Assembly: GCF_050038885.1 (NCBI RefSeq)
Contig: NZ_CP143624.1
Span: 1,860,001-1,924,000, forward strand
DNA: 64,000 bases
Origin: Myxococcus flavus
GTDB taxonomy: Bacteria > Myxococcota > Myxococcia > Myxococcales > Myxococcaceae
Direction of reading: 5' to 3'
Shown here one piece after another: positions 35,107 through 43,858 of the stretch. Made by a program: the position numbers and the translations under genes. Every line of letters starts with the position of its first letter. Within the stretch, counting starts at the first letter, position 1. The notes below the pieces were generated by a model, which did not search any database, was not told the origin of the DNA, and was given only the letters and a program-made list of their open reading frames with translations.

Positions 35107-35110
35107 TTTT
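35090..35110. promoter_or_regulatory. Inverted repeat between HxlR and SnoaL genes
   Basis: AAAAGT-N9-ACTTTT is a perfect inverted repeat in an AT-richer patch between the divergent genes. HxlR proteins bind such dyads near their own gene. The operator role is inferred. Confidence 0.5.
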
Positions 35111-35156
35111 TCGTGTGTTCTTGTGGAACAGCACCGTACTCATTACATGGTTGAGG

Positions 35157-35501
35157 ATGCAAACGACGCCCAACCTGTCCCCTCGCCTGCCCGCCCCAGT
35201 CGCTGGATACTTCGCACACGAGACGACCAGCCCCGCGGCCGTGGCACGGTGTTTCACCGAAGATGCTCTCGTCGTGGATGAGCGCCACGAGCACCGCGGG
35301 CGCGCTGCCATCGAAGCGTGGAACGCTGCCGCGAACGGCAAGTACAAGCTCACGACGGAGTTGCTCGCGGCGGAGTCCGACGGACCTCGCGCCACGGTGC
35401 GTGCGAAAGTGGCGGGCAACTTCCCAGGCAGCCCCATCGAGCTCCGCTTCCGCTTCACCCTCGCAGGTGGGCTCATCTCTCGACTGGAGATTGCACCATG
35501 A
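35157..35501 (+). CDS. SnoaL-like / NTF2-fold protein
   Basis: A 114-residue protein of the SnoaL-like group: VAGYFAHETTSPAAVARCFT, EDALVVDERHEHRGRAAIEA, then WNAAANGKYKLTTELL and FPGSPIELRFRFTLAGGLIS. The cone-shaped NTF2 fold usually binds or isomerises small molecules. Its stop overlaps the next start (ATGA), so it is co-translated with the dehydrogenase. The pair probably acts on one metabolite and is controlled by the divergent HxlR regulator. The start has a poor ribosome-binding site. Confidence 0.85.
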   Translation: MQTTPNLSPRLPAPVAGYFAHETTSPAAVARCFTEDALVVDERHEHRGRAAIEAWNAAANGKYKLTTELLAAESDGPRATVRAKVAGNFPGSPIELRFRFTLAGGLISRLEIAP

Positions 35502-36277
35502 GTTTCGACCTCGAACTGAAGAACCGGCGCGCGCTTGTCACAGGAGGCACGAAGGGGGTCGGCGCGGCGGTCGTCGCGGCCCTCGTCGAGGCCGGCGTCA
35601 AGGTTGTCGCAACCGCACGTACCGTGCCCAGCGACACGGCTGGTGTCCACTACATCGCAGCCGACGTCACGACCGTCGAAGGCTGCGCGCAGGTAGCGCG
35701 CGACGCGCTCGCGCACCTCGGCGGTATCGACATCCTGGTCAATGTGCTCGGCGGCTCGAGTGCTCCCGGAGGTGGCTTCGCGGCGCTCGGCGAGGACGAG
35801 TGGCAGAAGGAGCTCAATCTGAACCTGATGCCCGCGGTTCGGCTCGACCGAGCGCTCTTGCCGTCGATGCTGGCACAAAGGGCGGGCGTTATCGTGCACG
35901 TCACGTCCATCCAGCGCGAGCTGCCCCTGCCGGAATCAACGACGGCGTATGCCGCAGCGAAGGCAGCACTGTCGACCTACAGCAAGTCGCTGTCAAAAGA
36001 GGTGGCGCCCAAGGGCGTGCGGGTGGTCCGCGTCTCGCCGGGCTGGGTGGAAACCGAAGCCTCGGTGCATCTGGCCGAGCGCCTCGCCGCGCAGGCCGGG
36101 ACCGATTATGAGGGTGGCAAGCAGATCATCATGGAGTCGCTAGGTGGAATCCCGCTCGGCCGCCCGGCCAAGCCCCGCGAGGTCGCCGACCTCATCGCGT
36201 TCGTCGTGTCCCCGAGGGCGGGCTCCATCACCGGCACGGAGTACGTCATCGATGGCGGCACAGTGCCAACGGTGTGA
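35498..36277 (+). CDS. Short-chain dehydrogenase/reductase
   Basis: A 259-residue classical SDR. The cofactor motif is TGGTKGVG (residues 15-22), with IDILVNVLGGSS as the structural NNAG-like segment, the catalytic serine in VIVHVTSIQRELPL and YAAAK as the Tyr-Lys pair. The C-terminal VIDGGTVPTV is typical of FabG-like enzymes. Arg/Thr after the second strand (VATARTV) suggests NADPH. The substrate is unknown. It overlaps the SnoaL-like gene by four bases, and such pairs often process one hydroxy/keto compound. Confidence 0.92.
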   Translation: MSFDLELKNRRALVTGGTKGVGAAVVAALVEAGVKVVATARTVPSDTAGVHYIAADVTTVEGCAQVARDALAHLGGIDILVNVLGGSSAPGGGFAALGEDEWQKELNLNLMPAVRLDRALLPSMLAQRAGVIVHVTSIQRELPLPESTTAYAAAKAALSTYSKSLSKEVAPKGVRVVRVSPGWVETEASVHLAERLAAQAGTDYEGGKQIIMESLGGIPLGRPAKPREVADLIAFVVSPRAGSITGTEYVIDGGTVPTV

Positions 36278-36580
36278 GCGATGGCGCCGGATGAGGGCAG
36301 CACCCAATCCCGCCCAGCCCCCATCCGCGCCATGCGAGAACAACGGCGGCGATGTTTGCAGCCACCCAATCAGCCCCCGAGTGAGGCTTCAGTGGGCATG
36401 AGCCCGGCGAAGCGGATGCGCGCCAGGCTGTCGTGGGCCCGCAGCCCTCGCCGCCAGAGCTCTCGAAAGACAGCGGCCGCCAGCCACTCGCTCGGGGCCG
36501 TGCAGTAGGCCGAGTGTGGATGGCATGCACAGCGCGGAAGAGCCCGCCCAGGGCACAGGGAGATATGCTATTCCGCGAAT
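36278..36580. other. Gap with a transposase-like C-terminal scar
   Basis: On the minus strand (36370-36512) the frame reads AYCTAPSEWLAAAVFRELWR, RGLRAHDSLARIRFAGLM and stops. It looks like the end of a coding sequence, perhaps of an element, but I cannot name the family. The rest is unassigned. Confidence 0.35.
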
Positions 36581-37753
36581 GTGTCGCTCTGGGACCTATT
36601 TCGGAAGAAAGCGCCAAGACCGCCGTCGCCTCCCCCACTCCCGGCAACTCCAGCGGAGGGGATCATCGAGGAGTTCGACATCGCCGATGCGGTGGGGACG
36701 ATCCGTCTGACCACGGGTGAAACAGTCCGTTTTGGCAGATCCACTTGTAAGTTCGAGCCCGCGGTCGGTCTGGCCGTCCGCGTGCTCGCGGTTGAGGTCG
36801 GACCCCACACGCGTGTTCGTGCGACGCGTGTTGAACTGCGTGCCGACGCAGATGAACACGAGCGACTCCTGGACGAGCGAGAGCGTGCCGCTGGCCTCCC
36901 AGCAATAAGCTACGCGTCCAACGAAGAAGGCCCACTGCTCGCAAAGCTATGTGTGGCGACCCGGAACCCCATCCCAGACCGCGCTGCGCTGCGAGCGCTC
37001 TGGGAGAAGGCTGGGCTCAACGATATCGCGAAGCTCGACTTCGTCCCCGGTCCCGTCGCCGAAATCAAGCAGCGCTCGTTCCAGGTCCTCTTCGGAGCGG
37101 GCCCGTTCGACTCGGTTCTCGACCAACGCTTTCGGCCACAGGGTGCTCCGCTGGGCGATGGATTCGTCGGGTTCTACGATGGGGTGCCCGAGCTGGCGAG
37201 TGCCCCTGACCCGCGTGCTGCGAATAGCTGGGGCTTCGGCCCGGAGGGGAGCGCGCGGCCTCTCCTCGAGCTCGTGGCGAAGCTCGCGAGCTGCCGAGAC
37301 GAGGTCACCGGCGTGGTCATCGGAGGAGCCGGAGCGATGTGGCTCTCACCCGAGGAATGGCTACGCCGCGTCGACGACCTCTGGAACCCCCACAACATCC
37401 CGGTCGAGGCATTCCTCGATGTGGCCTACGGCCCCGAGGAGGACGGCGCCCGGCGACTTCGCAGCTTCGGAATGCGAATGGCATTGGCGTTGCCGGACAT
37501 CGAAGTGGACGACCCACTCGCCGCGGCGGACGACGTACGGCATCGGTTGTGCGAAAGCGTCGTCTGGGCCGCGTGCCGCGTCCTCGCCGGTGAAGACGCG
37601 CTCCGGAATGCTCCACCCGAAGTATCACTCCCCATTGGACGCACGGTGAGGGTCCGGGTCGAGGAAGGCCGCGTATCGTTCCGCGTCGTCGGCTACACAG
37701 GCCCGGAGAAACACATGCTGCGCGTCGCGGATCTCACCCTCATCGATTCGTAG
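36581..37753 (+). CDS. Two-domain protein: cold-shock-like module plus DUF4261-like domain
   Basis: A 390-residue cytosolic protein. After a proline-rich N-terminus, residues 26-90 read GIIEEFDIADAVGTIRLTTG and look like an OB/cold-shock-like barrel. The C-terminal 220 residues include DEVTGVVIGGAGAMWLSPEE, NIPVEAFLDVAYGPEEDGAR and RLCESVVWAACRVLAGEDAL, resembling DUF4261-type domains; that name is tentative. The start is GTG with a distant site (AGGGAG). A truncated close relative lies at 30827-31254 on the other strand. Function unknown. Confidence 0.75.
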   Translation: MSLWDLFRKKAPRPPSPPPLPATPAEGIIEEFDIADAVGTIRLTTGETVRFGRSTCKFEPAVGLAVRVLAVEVGPHTRVRATRVELRADADEHERLLDERERAAGLPAISYASNEEGPLLAKLCVATRNPIPDRAALRALWEKAGLNDIAKLDFVPGPVAEIKQRSFQVLFGAGPFDSVLDQRFRPQGAPLGDGFVGFYDGVPELASAPDPRAANSWGFGPEGSARPLLELVAKLASCRDEVTGVVIGGAGAMWLSPEEWLRRVDDLWNPHNIPVEAFLDVAYGPEEDGARRLRSFGMRMALALPDIEVDDPLAAADDVRHRLCESVVWAACRVLAGEDALRNAPPEVSLPIGRTVRVRVEEGRVSFRVVGYTGPEKHMLRVADLTLIDS

Positions 37754-37911
37754 TGCCAGCGCCTCCATCCACGCGACGAATGGCTCACGCATGCGTCGCG
37801 GGAAGGGCACTTGCGGCAGTGCGTCAATGCAAGTGAGCAAGGCTCGCGGAGGGCATCGTCAGCTCGGCGCGTGCTCCGAGGCGACAACGCTCCTGACACA
37901 GGGGGCTTCGG

Positions 37912-38220
37912 CTACTCGGCATCCAACGCCCCAGATGTTCCAGCCTTCCGACGTTTCGCGATGATGACCTGGATGGCGACCACCGTGAGGGCCCCAAGGC
38001 TGAGGCTGATGATGGCGGCTGGTGTCAGCCCGTCTGGCCAAGGGTTTCCTCCCGCCCTCCCAGGCGTGCCCTTTCCTGCAGCGATAAAAAAGCAGGCGGC
38101 CCCCCACGAAATCGCAATCGACAGATAAGGGTGCTTCACGACCTTCCGGACGAAAATTGTAAGGAGCCCTACGCTCGCGACTCCGACAATGTAGTTACAG
38201 AGCATCAAGAGTAACTTCAT
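37912..38220 (-). CDS. Three-helix membrane protein
   Basis: A 102-residue protein from MKLLLMLCNYIVGVASVGLL with three hydrophobic helices (residues 4-24, about 33-48 and 65-86) and a polar C-terminus (KRRKAGTSGALDAE). GGAGGAG directly before ATG 38220 decides the start, even though the frame extends further upstream. Function unknown; length and topology recall small holin-like or accessory membrane proteins, without firm evidence. Confidence 0.65.
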   Translation of the reverse strand: MKLLLMLCNYIVGVASVGLLTIFVRKVVKHPYLSIAISWGAACFFIAAGKGTPGRAGGNPWPDGLTPAAIISLSLGALTVVAIQVIIAKRRKAGTSGALDAE

Positions 38221-38339
38221 CCACTCCTCCAACGAGGAGTCTGAGCGTCCTTCGTCAGACAGGTCAACCCATCCGCCCAGCATGGAGGTGAGCACCTGTG
38301 CCCTGAGCTTCGTCCGTTTCCGTGGCCGCTGATGTGGAG

Positions 38340-38665
38340 GCAGCGGCCTTCCCATGCCGCAAGCTGGCCTGCTCCCGCTCCGGCTATTCCGCCTGGGCGA
38401 GGCGGCCCGGGTCACAGCGCCGCAGGCACGACCGCGAGCTGGCACGAAATCACCTGCTCGATGAGCCGCCAGAACCAATGCTGGGACAATGCCGTCGCCG
38501 AGAGCGCCTTCAGCGGCTTGAAGACGGAGGTCGTCCACACGCGCAGCTTCCGGACGCACGAAGAGGCACGACGGGTGCTTTCGACTACATCGAGGTGTTA
38601 CCGGAAGCGTCGTCACTCCTGACGCGGCTACGTCAGTCCTGTGGAGCACGAGCGAACGGCTGAGG
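38340..38665 (+). mobile_element. IS3 OrfB remnant with internal deletion
   Basis: The left part reads CSRSGYSAWARRPGSQRRRH, the start of OrfB (compare SGYRAWRTRPPSKRA at 17660). It then jumps to the end: SMSRQNQCWDNAVAESAFSG, LKTEVVHTRSFRTHEEARR and, after a frame change, RGYVSPVEHERTAE. The DDE core between is deleted. Confidence 0.7.
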
Positions 38666-38817
38666 TGCGACGCCGCTTGTACCCTCCGGTCAGGGTTCCC
38701 GTGGGCGACGTGGTTTCCAGCAGGAGGCGGATGTCGTCTCCGGATTGCGCAATGCGCATTCCTGCTCCGCCGCATCATCCCCTCCTGAGCGCAGCATCCC
38801 TCAGCGCCGCGGGCCTC
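38666..38817. other. Short unassigned spacer between two element remnants
   Basis: About 150 bases between the IS3 remnant and the IS91-like tail. No gene is seen. Confidence 0.3.
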
Positions 38818-39165
38818 TCGTTGGTGGCCGCAGGAGGGTGCTGGCATACCTGACGGCCCCCGGTAGGGAGACGCGCCATTCTGGAGCACCTGGCATTGCC
38901 CTCGCGGCCTGCGATGCGGCTCCCGGCACAGGGTCCACCCCAGAGCGTGTGGTGTCGAGCCCAAGCGCCCACAGTCACCGCGAAGCCCTCTCCCCTGCGG
39001 CCTGCCGCCGGGATGGGCCGCTTGGGCCGGCATGTGCCCCGAGGGGCGGCACAGCCTCTGCTCCGGCTCGGCGTACGGCGCACAGCCCGCGTGTCACCCT
39101 CCAGCGGCCCTTCTTGCCCCCTTCGCCAGCGCGCCGCCCTCAACAGGGCTCCTATCCGTGGCATC
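38818..39165 (+). mobile_element. IS91-like 3' end (copy f)
   Basis: Matches 34290-34625 for most of its length, including GGGATGGGCCGCTTGGGCCG and the end CCGCCCTCAACAGGGCTCC. Only the last third of the transposase 3' coding part is kept (RRVLAYLTAP, then HSGAPGIALAACD in a shifted frame). It cuts off the minus-strand lipoprotein gene at 39166. Confidence 0.65.
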
Positions 39166-39393
39166 GGCCCCGGCGAGTGGAGGTCTTGAGAGGGCCGTGA
39201 GGGCCCCGGTGGCGTGCTCCGCGAAAGCCAGGTTGAACGTCACGACGGTGAGCGACGATGGCACTACAGCGGAGGCAGAATCAGGCGCTCGATAATCGCC
39301 GCTGTACCTGGGACTGGCCTCGTCGGTGTCGTTCTCCACGAGCGGGCAGCCCGTCAGGAACGCGAGCAACAGCAGCGCCCACGGAGGTGCCAT
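39166..39393 (-). pseudogene. N-terminal fragment of an EEP-family lipoprotein
   Basis: Reads MAPPWALLLLAFLTGCPLVE (signal peptide and lipobox), then SLTVVTFNLAFAEHATGALT and LSRPPLAGAD, the first strand and helix of an endonuclease/exonuclease/phosphatase domain. It then runs into the IS91-like tail. About 300 residues, including all catalytic motifs after the first strand, are lost. Confidence 0.65.
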
Positions 39394-39602
39394 GAACCAT
39401 TGACAAAGGGGGCCAGGCTCCCTCGCCGCGGAGCGCGCATCATTGCGTTTCCAAGGACCGGGGCATTGCGCACCTGGACGGCGAGGCGCACCGGAGAGCC
39501 CTTTCGCCGCGCCCCCAACAGGTGCACCGCTCGCTTAATCGGGGGCGGGGCAACCGAGGGAGTGCGCACCTCCATTGAAGGGCATTGAGGCCCGCTGGAG
39601 GC

Positions 39603-39618
39603 GCCCCGAAAGCGGGGC
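39603..39618 (-). terminator. Hairpin downstream of hflC
   Basis: GCCCCGAAAGCGGGGC is a perfect six-base stem with a four-base loop, about 40 bases beyond the hflC stop. It could end the hflKC transcript. No T-run is present. Confidence 0.45.
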
Positions 39619-39658
39619 ATCAGCGGCCAGGATGCCGTTGACGCCCCGCCCTTCCCGG

Positions 39659-40597
39659 CTACTGCTTGGAGCTGCGCAGGTACCGGTAGAACTCGGACTC
39701 GGCCCCCAGGAACAGCGACGTGGAGCCGTCCACGACGTCCGGGTAGGACTCCAGCGTCCGCATGAACTGGTAGAACTCCGGGTCCCTGCCGAACGCCTCC
39801 GCGTAGATCTTCGTCGCCTCGGCGTCCGCCGCGCCGGTGATGTCCTGGGCCTTGCGATAGGCCGCCGAGCGAATCTCCTTCAGGTCACGCTCACGCTGCC
39901 CCCGGACCTCCGCCGCGCGGCCCATGCCTTCCGAGCGGGAGCGCTCGGCGATGCGCTTGCGCTCGGAGATCATCCGCTCGAACACCTTCACCTGGACCTC
40001 GTCCACGTAGTTGATGCGGCGGATCTGCACGTCGACCAGCTCCACGCCGAACTCCTTGACGATCTCCGCGGCCCGGAGACGAATCTGGCGGGTGAGCTTG
40101 TCCCGGCCCTGGGAGACCTGCTCCAGCGACTCGGCCCGCTCCGTCTCGGCGGTGTACTCGTCGTCCTCGAAGGGCCGGTTGGTGGAGCGAACCGCTTCAA
40201 TCAAGTTGAACGACGCGATGGTGTTGCGCGTCTCACCGTCGATGATGTCATCGAGCCGGGACTGCGCGTTGCGCTCGTCCCGCAGGCGCTGGAAGAAGCG
40301 CAGCGGGTCCACGATGCGCCAGCGCCCGAAGGTGTCCACCCAGATATATTTCTTGTCCTTGGTGGGGATCTGGTTCGGGTCGCCGCGCCAGTCCAGCCAC
40401 CGCTTGTCGAAGCGGTTCACCGTGTCGACAAAGGGCATCTTGAAGTGAAGGCCCGGGTCCACGATGGACGAGCCCTTCGGCTCGCCGAACCGGGTGATGA
40501 CGGCCTGCTCGTGCTCGCTCAGGGTATAGGTCGCGGAGAAGCCCACCACCACGACCAGGGCGGCCAACACGCCGAGAGGAATGACAAGGCGGCTCAT
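39659..40597 (-). CDS. hflC: HflC, SPFH/band-7 membrane protease regulator
   Basis: A 312-residue protein with one N-terminal membrane helix (IPLGVLAALVVVVGFSATYT) and an SPFH/band-7 domain: LSEHEQAVITRFGEPKGSSI, DPGLHFKMPFVDTVNRFDKR. The C-terminal coiled region has the typical ERMISERKRIAERSRSEGMG, RAAEVRGQRERDLKEI and AYRKAQDITGAADAEATKIY. HflC and HflK form a large periplasmic cage around FtsH and restrain its proteolysis. It overlaps hflK by four bases (ATGA). Confidence 0.93.
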   Translation of the reverse strand: MSRLVIPLGVLAALVVVVGFSATYTLSEHEQAVITRFGEPKGSSIVDPGLHFKMPFVDTVNRFDKRWLDWRGDPNQIPTKDKKYIWVDTFGRWRIVDPLRFFQRLRDERNAQSRLDDIIDGETRNTIASFNLIEAVRSTNRPFEDDEYTAETERAESLEQVSQGRDKLTRQIRLRAAEIVKEFGVELVDVQIRRINYVDEVQVKVFERMISERKRIAERSRSEGMGRAAEVRGQRERDLKEIRSAAYRKAQDITGAADAEATKIYAEAFGRDPEFYQFMRTLESYPDVVDGSTSLFLGAESEFYRYLRSSKQ

Positions 40598-41664
40598 CGG
40601 CGGCCCTCCGTCTGGCTCACGCCCCCGGACACCGCGGGGTCGGTCGCCTGCATGTTCAACAGTGGCGTGAGGCCCTTGACGGACTCGTCCAGGACGACCT
40701 TCTGTCCGGCGTTCCGAAGCACCTGGCTCACGGTCTCCAGGTACATGCGGCGGCGGGTGACGTCCGGCGCCTTGCGGTACTCCTCGTAGACGCGGGCGAA
40801 GCGGTCCGCCTCACCCTTGGCGCGGTTCACGCGTTCGATGGCGTAGCCCTCCGCGCTGCGCAGCGCCTCCTCGGCCTCGCCCTTCGCCCGGGGGATGACG
40901 CGGTTCAGCTCGGCATAGGCCTCGTTGATGACGCGCTCCTTCTCCTGGATGGCCTGGTTCACCTCGTTGAAGGACGGCTTCACCGGGTCGGGCGGGTTCA
41001 CGTCCTGGAGGACCACCTGCTGGATGTCCACGCCCGTCTCGTAGCGGTCCGCCAGGTCCTGGAGCAGCAGCTTGGCCTGGGTCGCCACCGCCTGACGGCC
41101 CGTGGTGAGGACCTCGTTCACCGAGTGGTCTCCCACGACGGCCCGCATCGAGGCCTCGGAGATGTCCCGGAGCATGCCCTCCACGTTCTTCACCTTGAAG
41201 AGGTACTTGTACGGGTCCTTGATCTTGTACTGGACGATCCACTCCACCACCGCGACGTTGAGGTCACCGGTAAGCATGAGCGACTCGCGCTTCATGTCCG
41301 AGGACTCCGCCGCATAGGTAGAGCCCATGCGCGAGCGAGACGCCTCCGTGCGGAAGCCGAACTCCGCCTTGAGCTGACGCTGCACCGGAACCTTCACGAT
41401 GCGGTCCACCCAGAAGGGCATCCGGAAATGCGGGCCCGGCTCCACTGTTCCCACGAAGCGCCCCAGCCGAAGGATGACGCCCACTTCGTCCGGCTCGACC
41501 TGGGCGTAGCTGGTCATCAGCCCCAACAGCAGGAACATCCCCAGCAAGGCGAACAGGATACGGCGCCCCAGCCCAGGCCCCAGCTGCCGCTGGAGCTCAC
41601 GTAGGACCTCTGACGGATCCCGCCCATTGGGCTCGGACTTCATGACGCGAGGATTCCATGACAT
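40594..41664 (-). CDS. hflK: HflK, partner of HflC in the FtsH-controlling complex
   Basis: A 356-residue protein. A short cytoplasmic N-terminus is followed by a membrane helix (GRRILFALLGMFLLLGLMTS), the SPFH domain (VEPDEVGVILRLGRFVGTVE, PGPHFRMPFWVDRIVKVPVQ) and the family pattern VVLQDVNPPDPVKPSFNEVN, where HflK carries the VxPPxxVxxAF-like segment. The glycine-rich N-terminus of E. coli HflK is missing. The ATG at 41664 follows GGGGGAAG at eight bases; ATG 41643 is the alternative. It forms an operon with hflC. Confidence 0.93.
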   Translation of the reverse strand: MSWNPRVMKSEPNGRDPSEVLRELQRQLGPGLGRRILFALLGMFLLLGLMTSYAQVEPDEVGVILRLGRFVGTVEPGPHFRMPFWVDRIVKVPVQRQLKAEFGFRTEASRSRMGSTYAAESSDMKRESLMLTGDLNVAVVEWIVQYKIKDPYKYLFKVKNVEGMLRDISEASMRAVVGDHSVNEVLTTGRQAVATQAKLLLQDLADRYETGVDIQQVVLQDVNPPDPVKPSFNEVNQAIQEKERVINEAYAELNRVIPRAKGEAEEALRSAEGYAIERVNRAKGEADRFARVYEEYRKAPDVTRRRMYLETVSQVLRNAGQKVVLDESVKGLTPLLNMQATDPAVSGGVSQTEGRR

Positions 41665-41899
41665 TCATCTGTCTTCCCCCGTCAAGGCGGTTCATGCAAG
41701 GAGGTCCACGAGAATTCCTGCCAGCCGGGCACCGAGCGCTCACGCGCTTGACAGGCTGCGCTACAACACGTGGATTGATGCGCCCCTTGCGCGCCCGGAA
41801 CGCCCGGGCACGCAAGGGGCAGTCCGGCTTCGGTCCGTCCGGCCCGCGCCGGATTGAAGGCCCGCATGGCGCCCGTCACGAGCAGCAAGATGAGGCCGC
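41665..41899. other. Upstream region of hflK
   Basis: About 235 bases before the IS91-like fragment. It should hold the hflK promoter; the T-rich patch near 41660-41680 is a candidate but not assigned. Confidence 0.35.
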
Positions 41900-42012
41900 C
41901 TGCGATGGCCCGCCATTCTGGAGCACCTGGCATTGCCCTCACGGTCTGCGAAGCGGGCCCCGGCACAGCGTCCACCCCAGAGCGCGTGGGGTTGAGCCCA
42001 AGCTCCCAGCGA
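41900..42012 (+). mobile_element. IS91-like 3' fragment (copy g)
   Basis: CGCCATTCTGGAGCACCTGG onwards matches 34348-34445 almost base for base up to GAGCGCGTGGGGTTGAGCCC. It ends exactly where the minus-strand lipoprotein frame loses its coding character. Confidence 0.7.
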
Positions 42013-42595
42013 ACAGCCGCCCTGCGAAATCGAGTCGCAGTTTCCGGTCCAGGTGGGGAACCCCACCGGCTCGGCGCGGAGGGTCAGCGCAGGCGTCCGG
42101 ACGGGGGCGCGGCACGACTCGGTAGAGGAGAGCAAGCCCTCCTCGGCCACGAGGCGGGTGGCGCCGAGGGGTAGCGCGCGGATCTCCACATAGGCGAAAG
42201 CGGTGCCCTTGAGGGCGGACGCGTCCACCTCGGGAGCGCCCTGCACGCAGAGCCGGGCCTCATGAGCCCGCGCGGGGGCCGGGGTGAAGCGCACGAGGAC
42301 CTGGCGCTCTCGTCCTCGCGTCGAGGAATTGCTCTCAGGTGCTGTCGATGATGGAGAAGCCGGAGCCCTCCAGGACCATCGACACCGGCTGCACGGCCGC
42401 CGGCGAGGCATTGCGCATGGTGAAGAGGTGCTCCGCGGAGGACCAGCCGGCGTCCACCTCGCCAAAGTCGAGCGACTCCCGGTCGATGATGAGGACGGAG
42501 GTCGGCTCGGGCTCGTCCGAGCACGCCAGGAGAAGAGAGGGCATGTCGGCCAGCAACAGGCGGGACAGAAACATGTTGCGGAACATACGCGTCAT
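42013..42595 (-). pseudogene. Truncated, frameshifted ASH/choice-of-anchor-type lipoprotein
   Basis: From ATG 42595 the frame gives a signal peptide and lipobox (ADMPSLLLAC), then the immunoglobulin-like start typical of ASH or choice-of-anchor D domains: LDFGEVDAGWSSAEHLFTMR and VQPVSMVLEGSGFSII. At about 42337 one extra base creates a TGA. The neighbouring frame continues SNSSTRGRERQVLVRFTPAP and ARLCVQGAPEVDASALKG. The C-terminal part is cut off by IS91-like copy g. Confidence 0.65.
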
Positions 42596-42928
42596 CTGGG
42601 GTGAGCGAACGAGCGAGCGGCCTGGCGGAGCCACCTCAGGCCCCCACCTGTACGTCGTGGGCCGCATTTCCTGGTCGAGGTTCCGCTCCACACGATGCTC
42701 CGTACCGGCGGCCTCCGCTCAGGGGATGCCCCAATGGCGCGTCCATTCCATGGGCGAGCCCGGCGCCACGGTATGGTTTCCGAGCGAGCGGGCACACCCT
42801 GCGCCGCCGCCACGCTCATGGGCGTGCGCGTGTCTACCTTCGTGAGGACGCAGAGCATCGAGGCGCTGACGCGTGGAGCATCCGCCACGGGGGTGCATCG
42901 CCTCGACCTTGTGGCAGGGAGATTCGTG
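42596..42928. other. Intergenic region before the DUF488 gene
   Basis: About 330 bases between divergent frames. Long plus-strand open frames cross it but show no family pattern. Confidence 0.4.
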
Positions 42929-43519
42929 ATGCGCACCCACCGCTGGAGCTCGGCGACGGTGTTCGCGGTGGGGCACTCGACGCGCTCCATCGAGGAGTTC
43001 GTCACGCTCTTGTGGACGCACGGCGTGGCGACCGTGGTCGACATCCGGACGATTCCGCGTTCGCGTGCGAACCCACAGTTCAACAGCGATGGGCTGGAGG
43101 AGATGCTCCCTCGGGTGGGCATCCGCTACGTGCACCTGGCGAAGCTCGGAGGACTTCGCAAGAGGAGCAAGTCGGCGGGTGGCGAGAACGCCGCGTGGCG
43201 CAACGCGAGCTTCCGCGCGTACGCCGACTACATGCAGAGCGAGGAGTTCGAGGAAGGACTCTCCGAGCTGCACGACCAGCTGGTGTTCGGTCCGCCGGCG
43301 TTGATGTGCGCGGAGGCGTTGCGCTGGCGGTGCCATCGCTCACTCGTCGCGGATGTGCTGGTCTCTCGCGGTGCGGAAGTGCTGCACCTCGAGTCGGCCA
43401 CGCGTGCCACACCACACCCACTGACCGCCTTCGCACGAGTCAGGCGAGGACATGTGACCTATCCGGCCGACGAGAGCAGTCCCTTTCGCGAAGTCGAGGC
43501 ACAGTCCACCCCATCCTGA
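42929..43519 (+). CDS. DUF488-family protein
   Basis: A 196-residue protein of the DUF488 family: ATVFAVGHSTRSIEEFVTLL, ATVVDIRTIPRSRANPQFNS, GIRYVHLAKLGGLRKRSKSA and CAEALRWRCHRSLVADVLVS, where the Cys/Arg-rich segment is conserved. Biochemical function is unknown; roles in nucleic acid or thiol chemistry have been suggested. GGGAG seven bases before ATG 42929 supports the start, although the frame is open further upstream. Confidence 0.87.
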   Translation: MRTHRWSSATVFAVGHSTRSIEEFVTLLWTHGVATVVDIRTIPRSRANPQFNSDGLEEMLPRVGIRYVHLAKLGGLRKRSKSAGGENAAWRNASFRAYADYMQSEEFEEGLSELHDQLVFGPPALMCAEALRWRCHRSLVADVLVSRGAEVLHLESATRATPHPLTAFARVRRGHVTYPADESSPFREVEAQSTPS

Positions 43520-43556
43520 GCCTCGCTGCGCCCCTGAGGCCCGGGGAGCACACGGC

Positions 43557-43751
43557 GATGAGCGCTGGCGAAAACTGGTGAAGGCGCTCAAGGAGCTGGC
43601 CGGGCACCCGAACCTCTCCACCACCTGGTGCTGCATGCACCTGAGCCCGGCGGCCGGGTCGGTGGCCATCCGGATGCTGGAGGGAGCGAAGCCAGAGGCG
43701 CAAAATTTGAGTCCACGGGTGAGTCCTCGGCAGTCCCACCTGTTTCCCTGA
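43557..43751 (+). pseudogene. C-terminal remnant of a tyrosine recombinase
   Basis: Reads KALKELAGHPNLSTTWCCMH and LSPAAGSVAIRMLEG before degenerating. Tyrosine recombinases end LxGHxxxxTTxxYxHLxP. The conserved GH is present, but the position of the nucleophilic tyrosine is a cysteine (CCMHL instead of RYMHL). Start and N-terminal domains are lost. It suggests a dead integrative element beside 44-50 kb. Confidence 0.7.
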
Positions 43752-43858
43752 GTCCCCTCCAGTCTTGGAGACATTTTGGAGACGAAGCCAGGAGCTCACT
43801 GAGCCACTGGTGGAGCCTCCGGGCTCGCGTCGGTAGGCCGCTTCGGGGCGTTCCTCCT

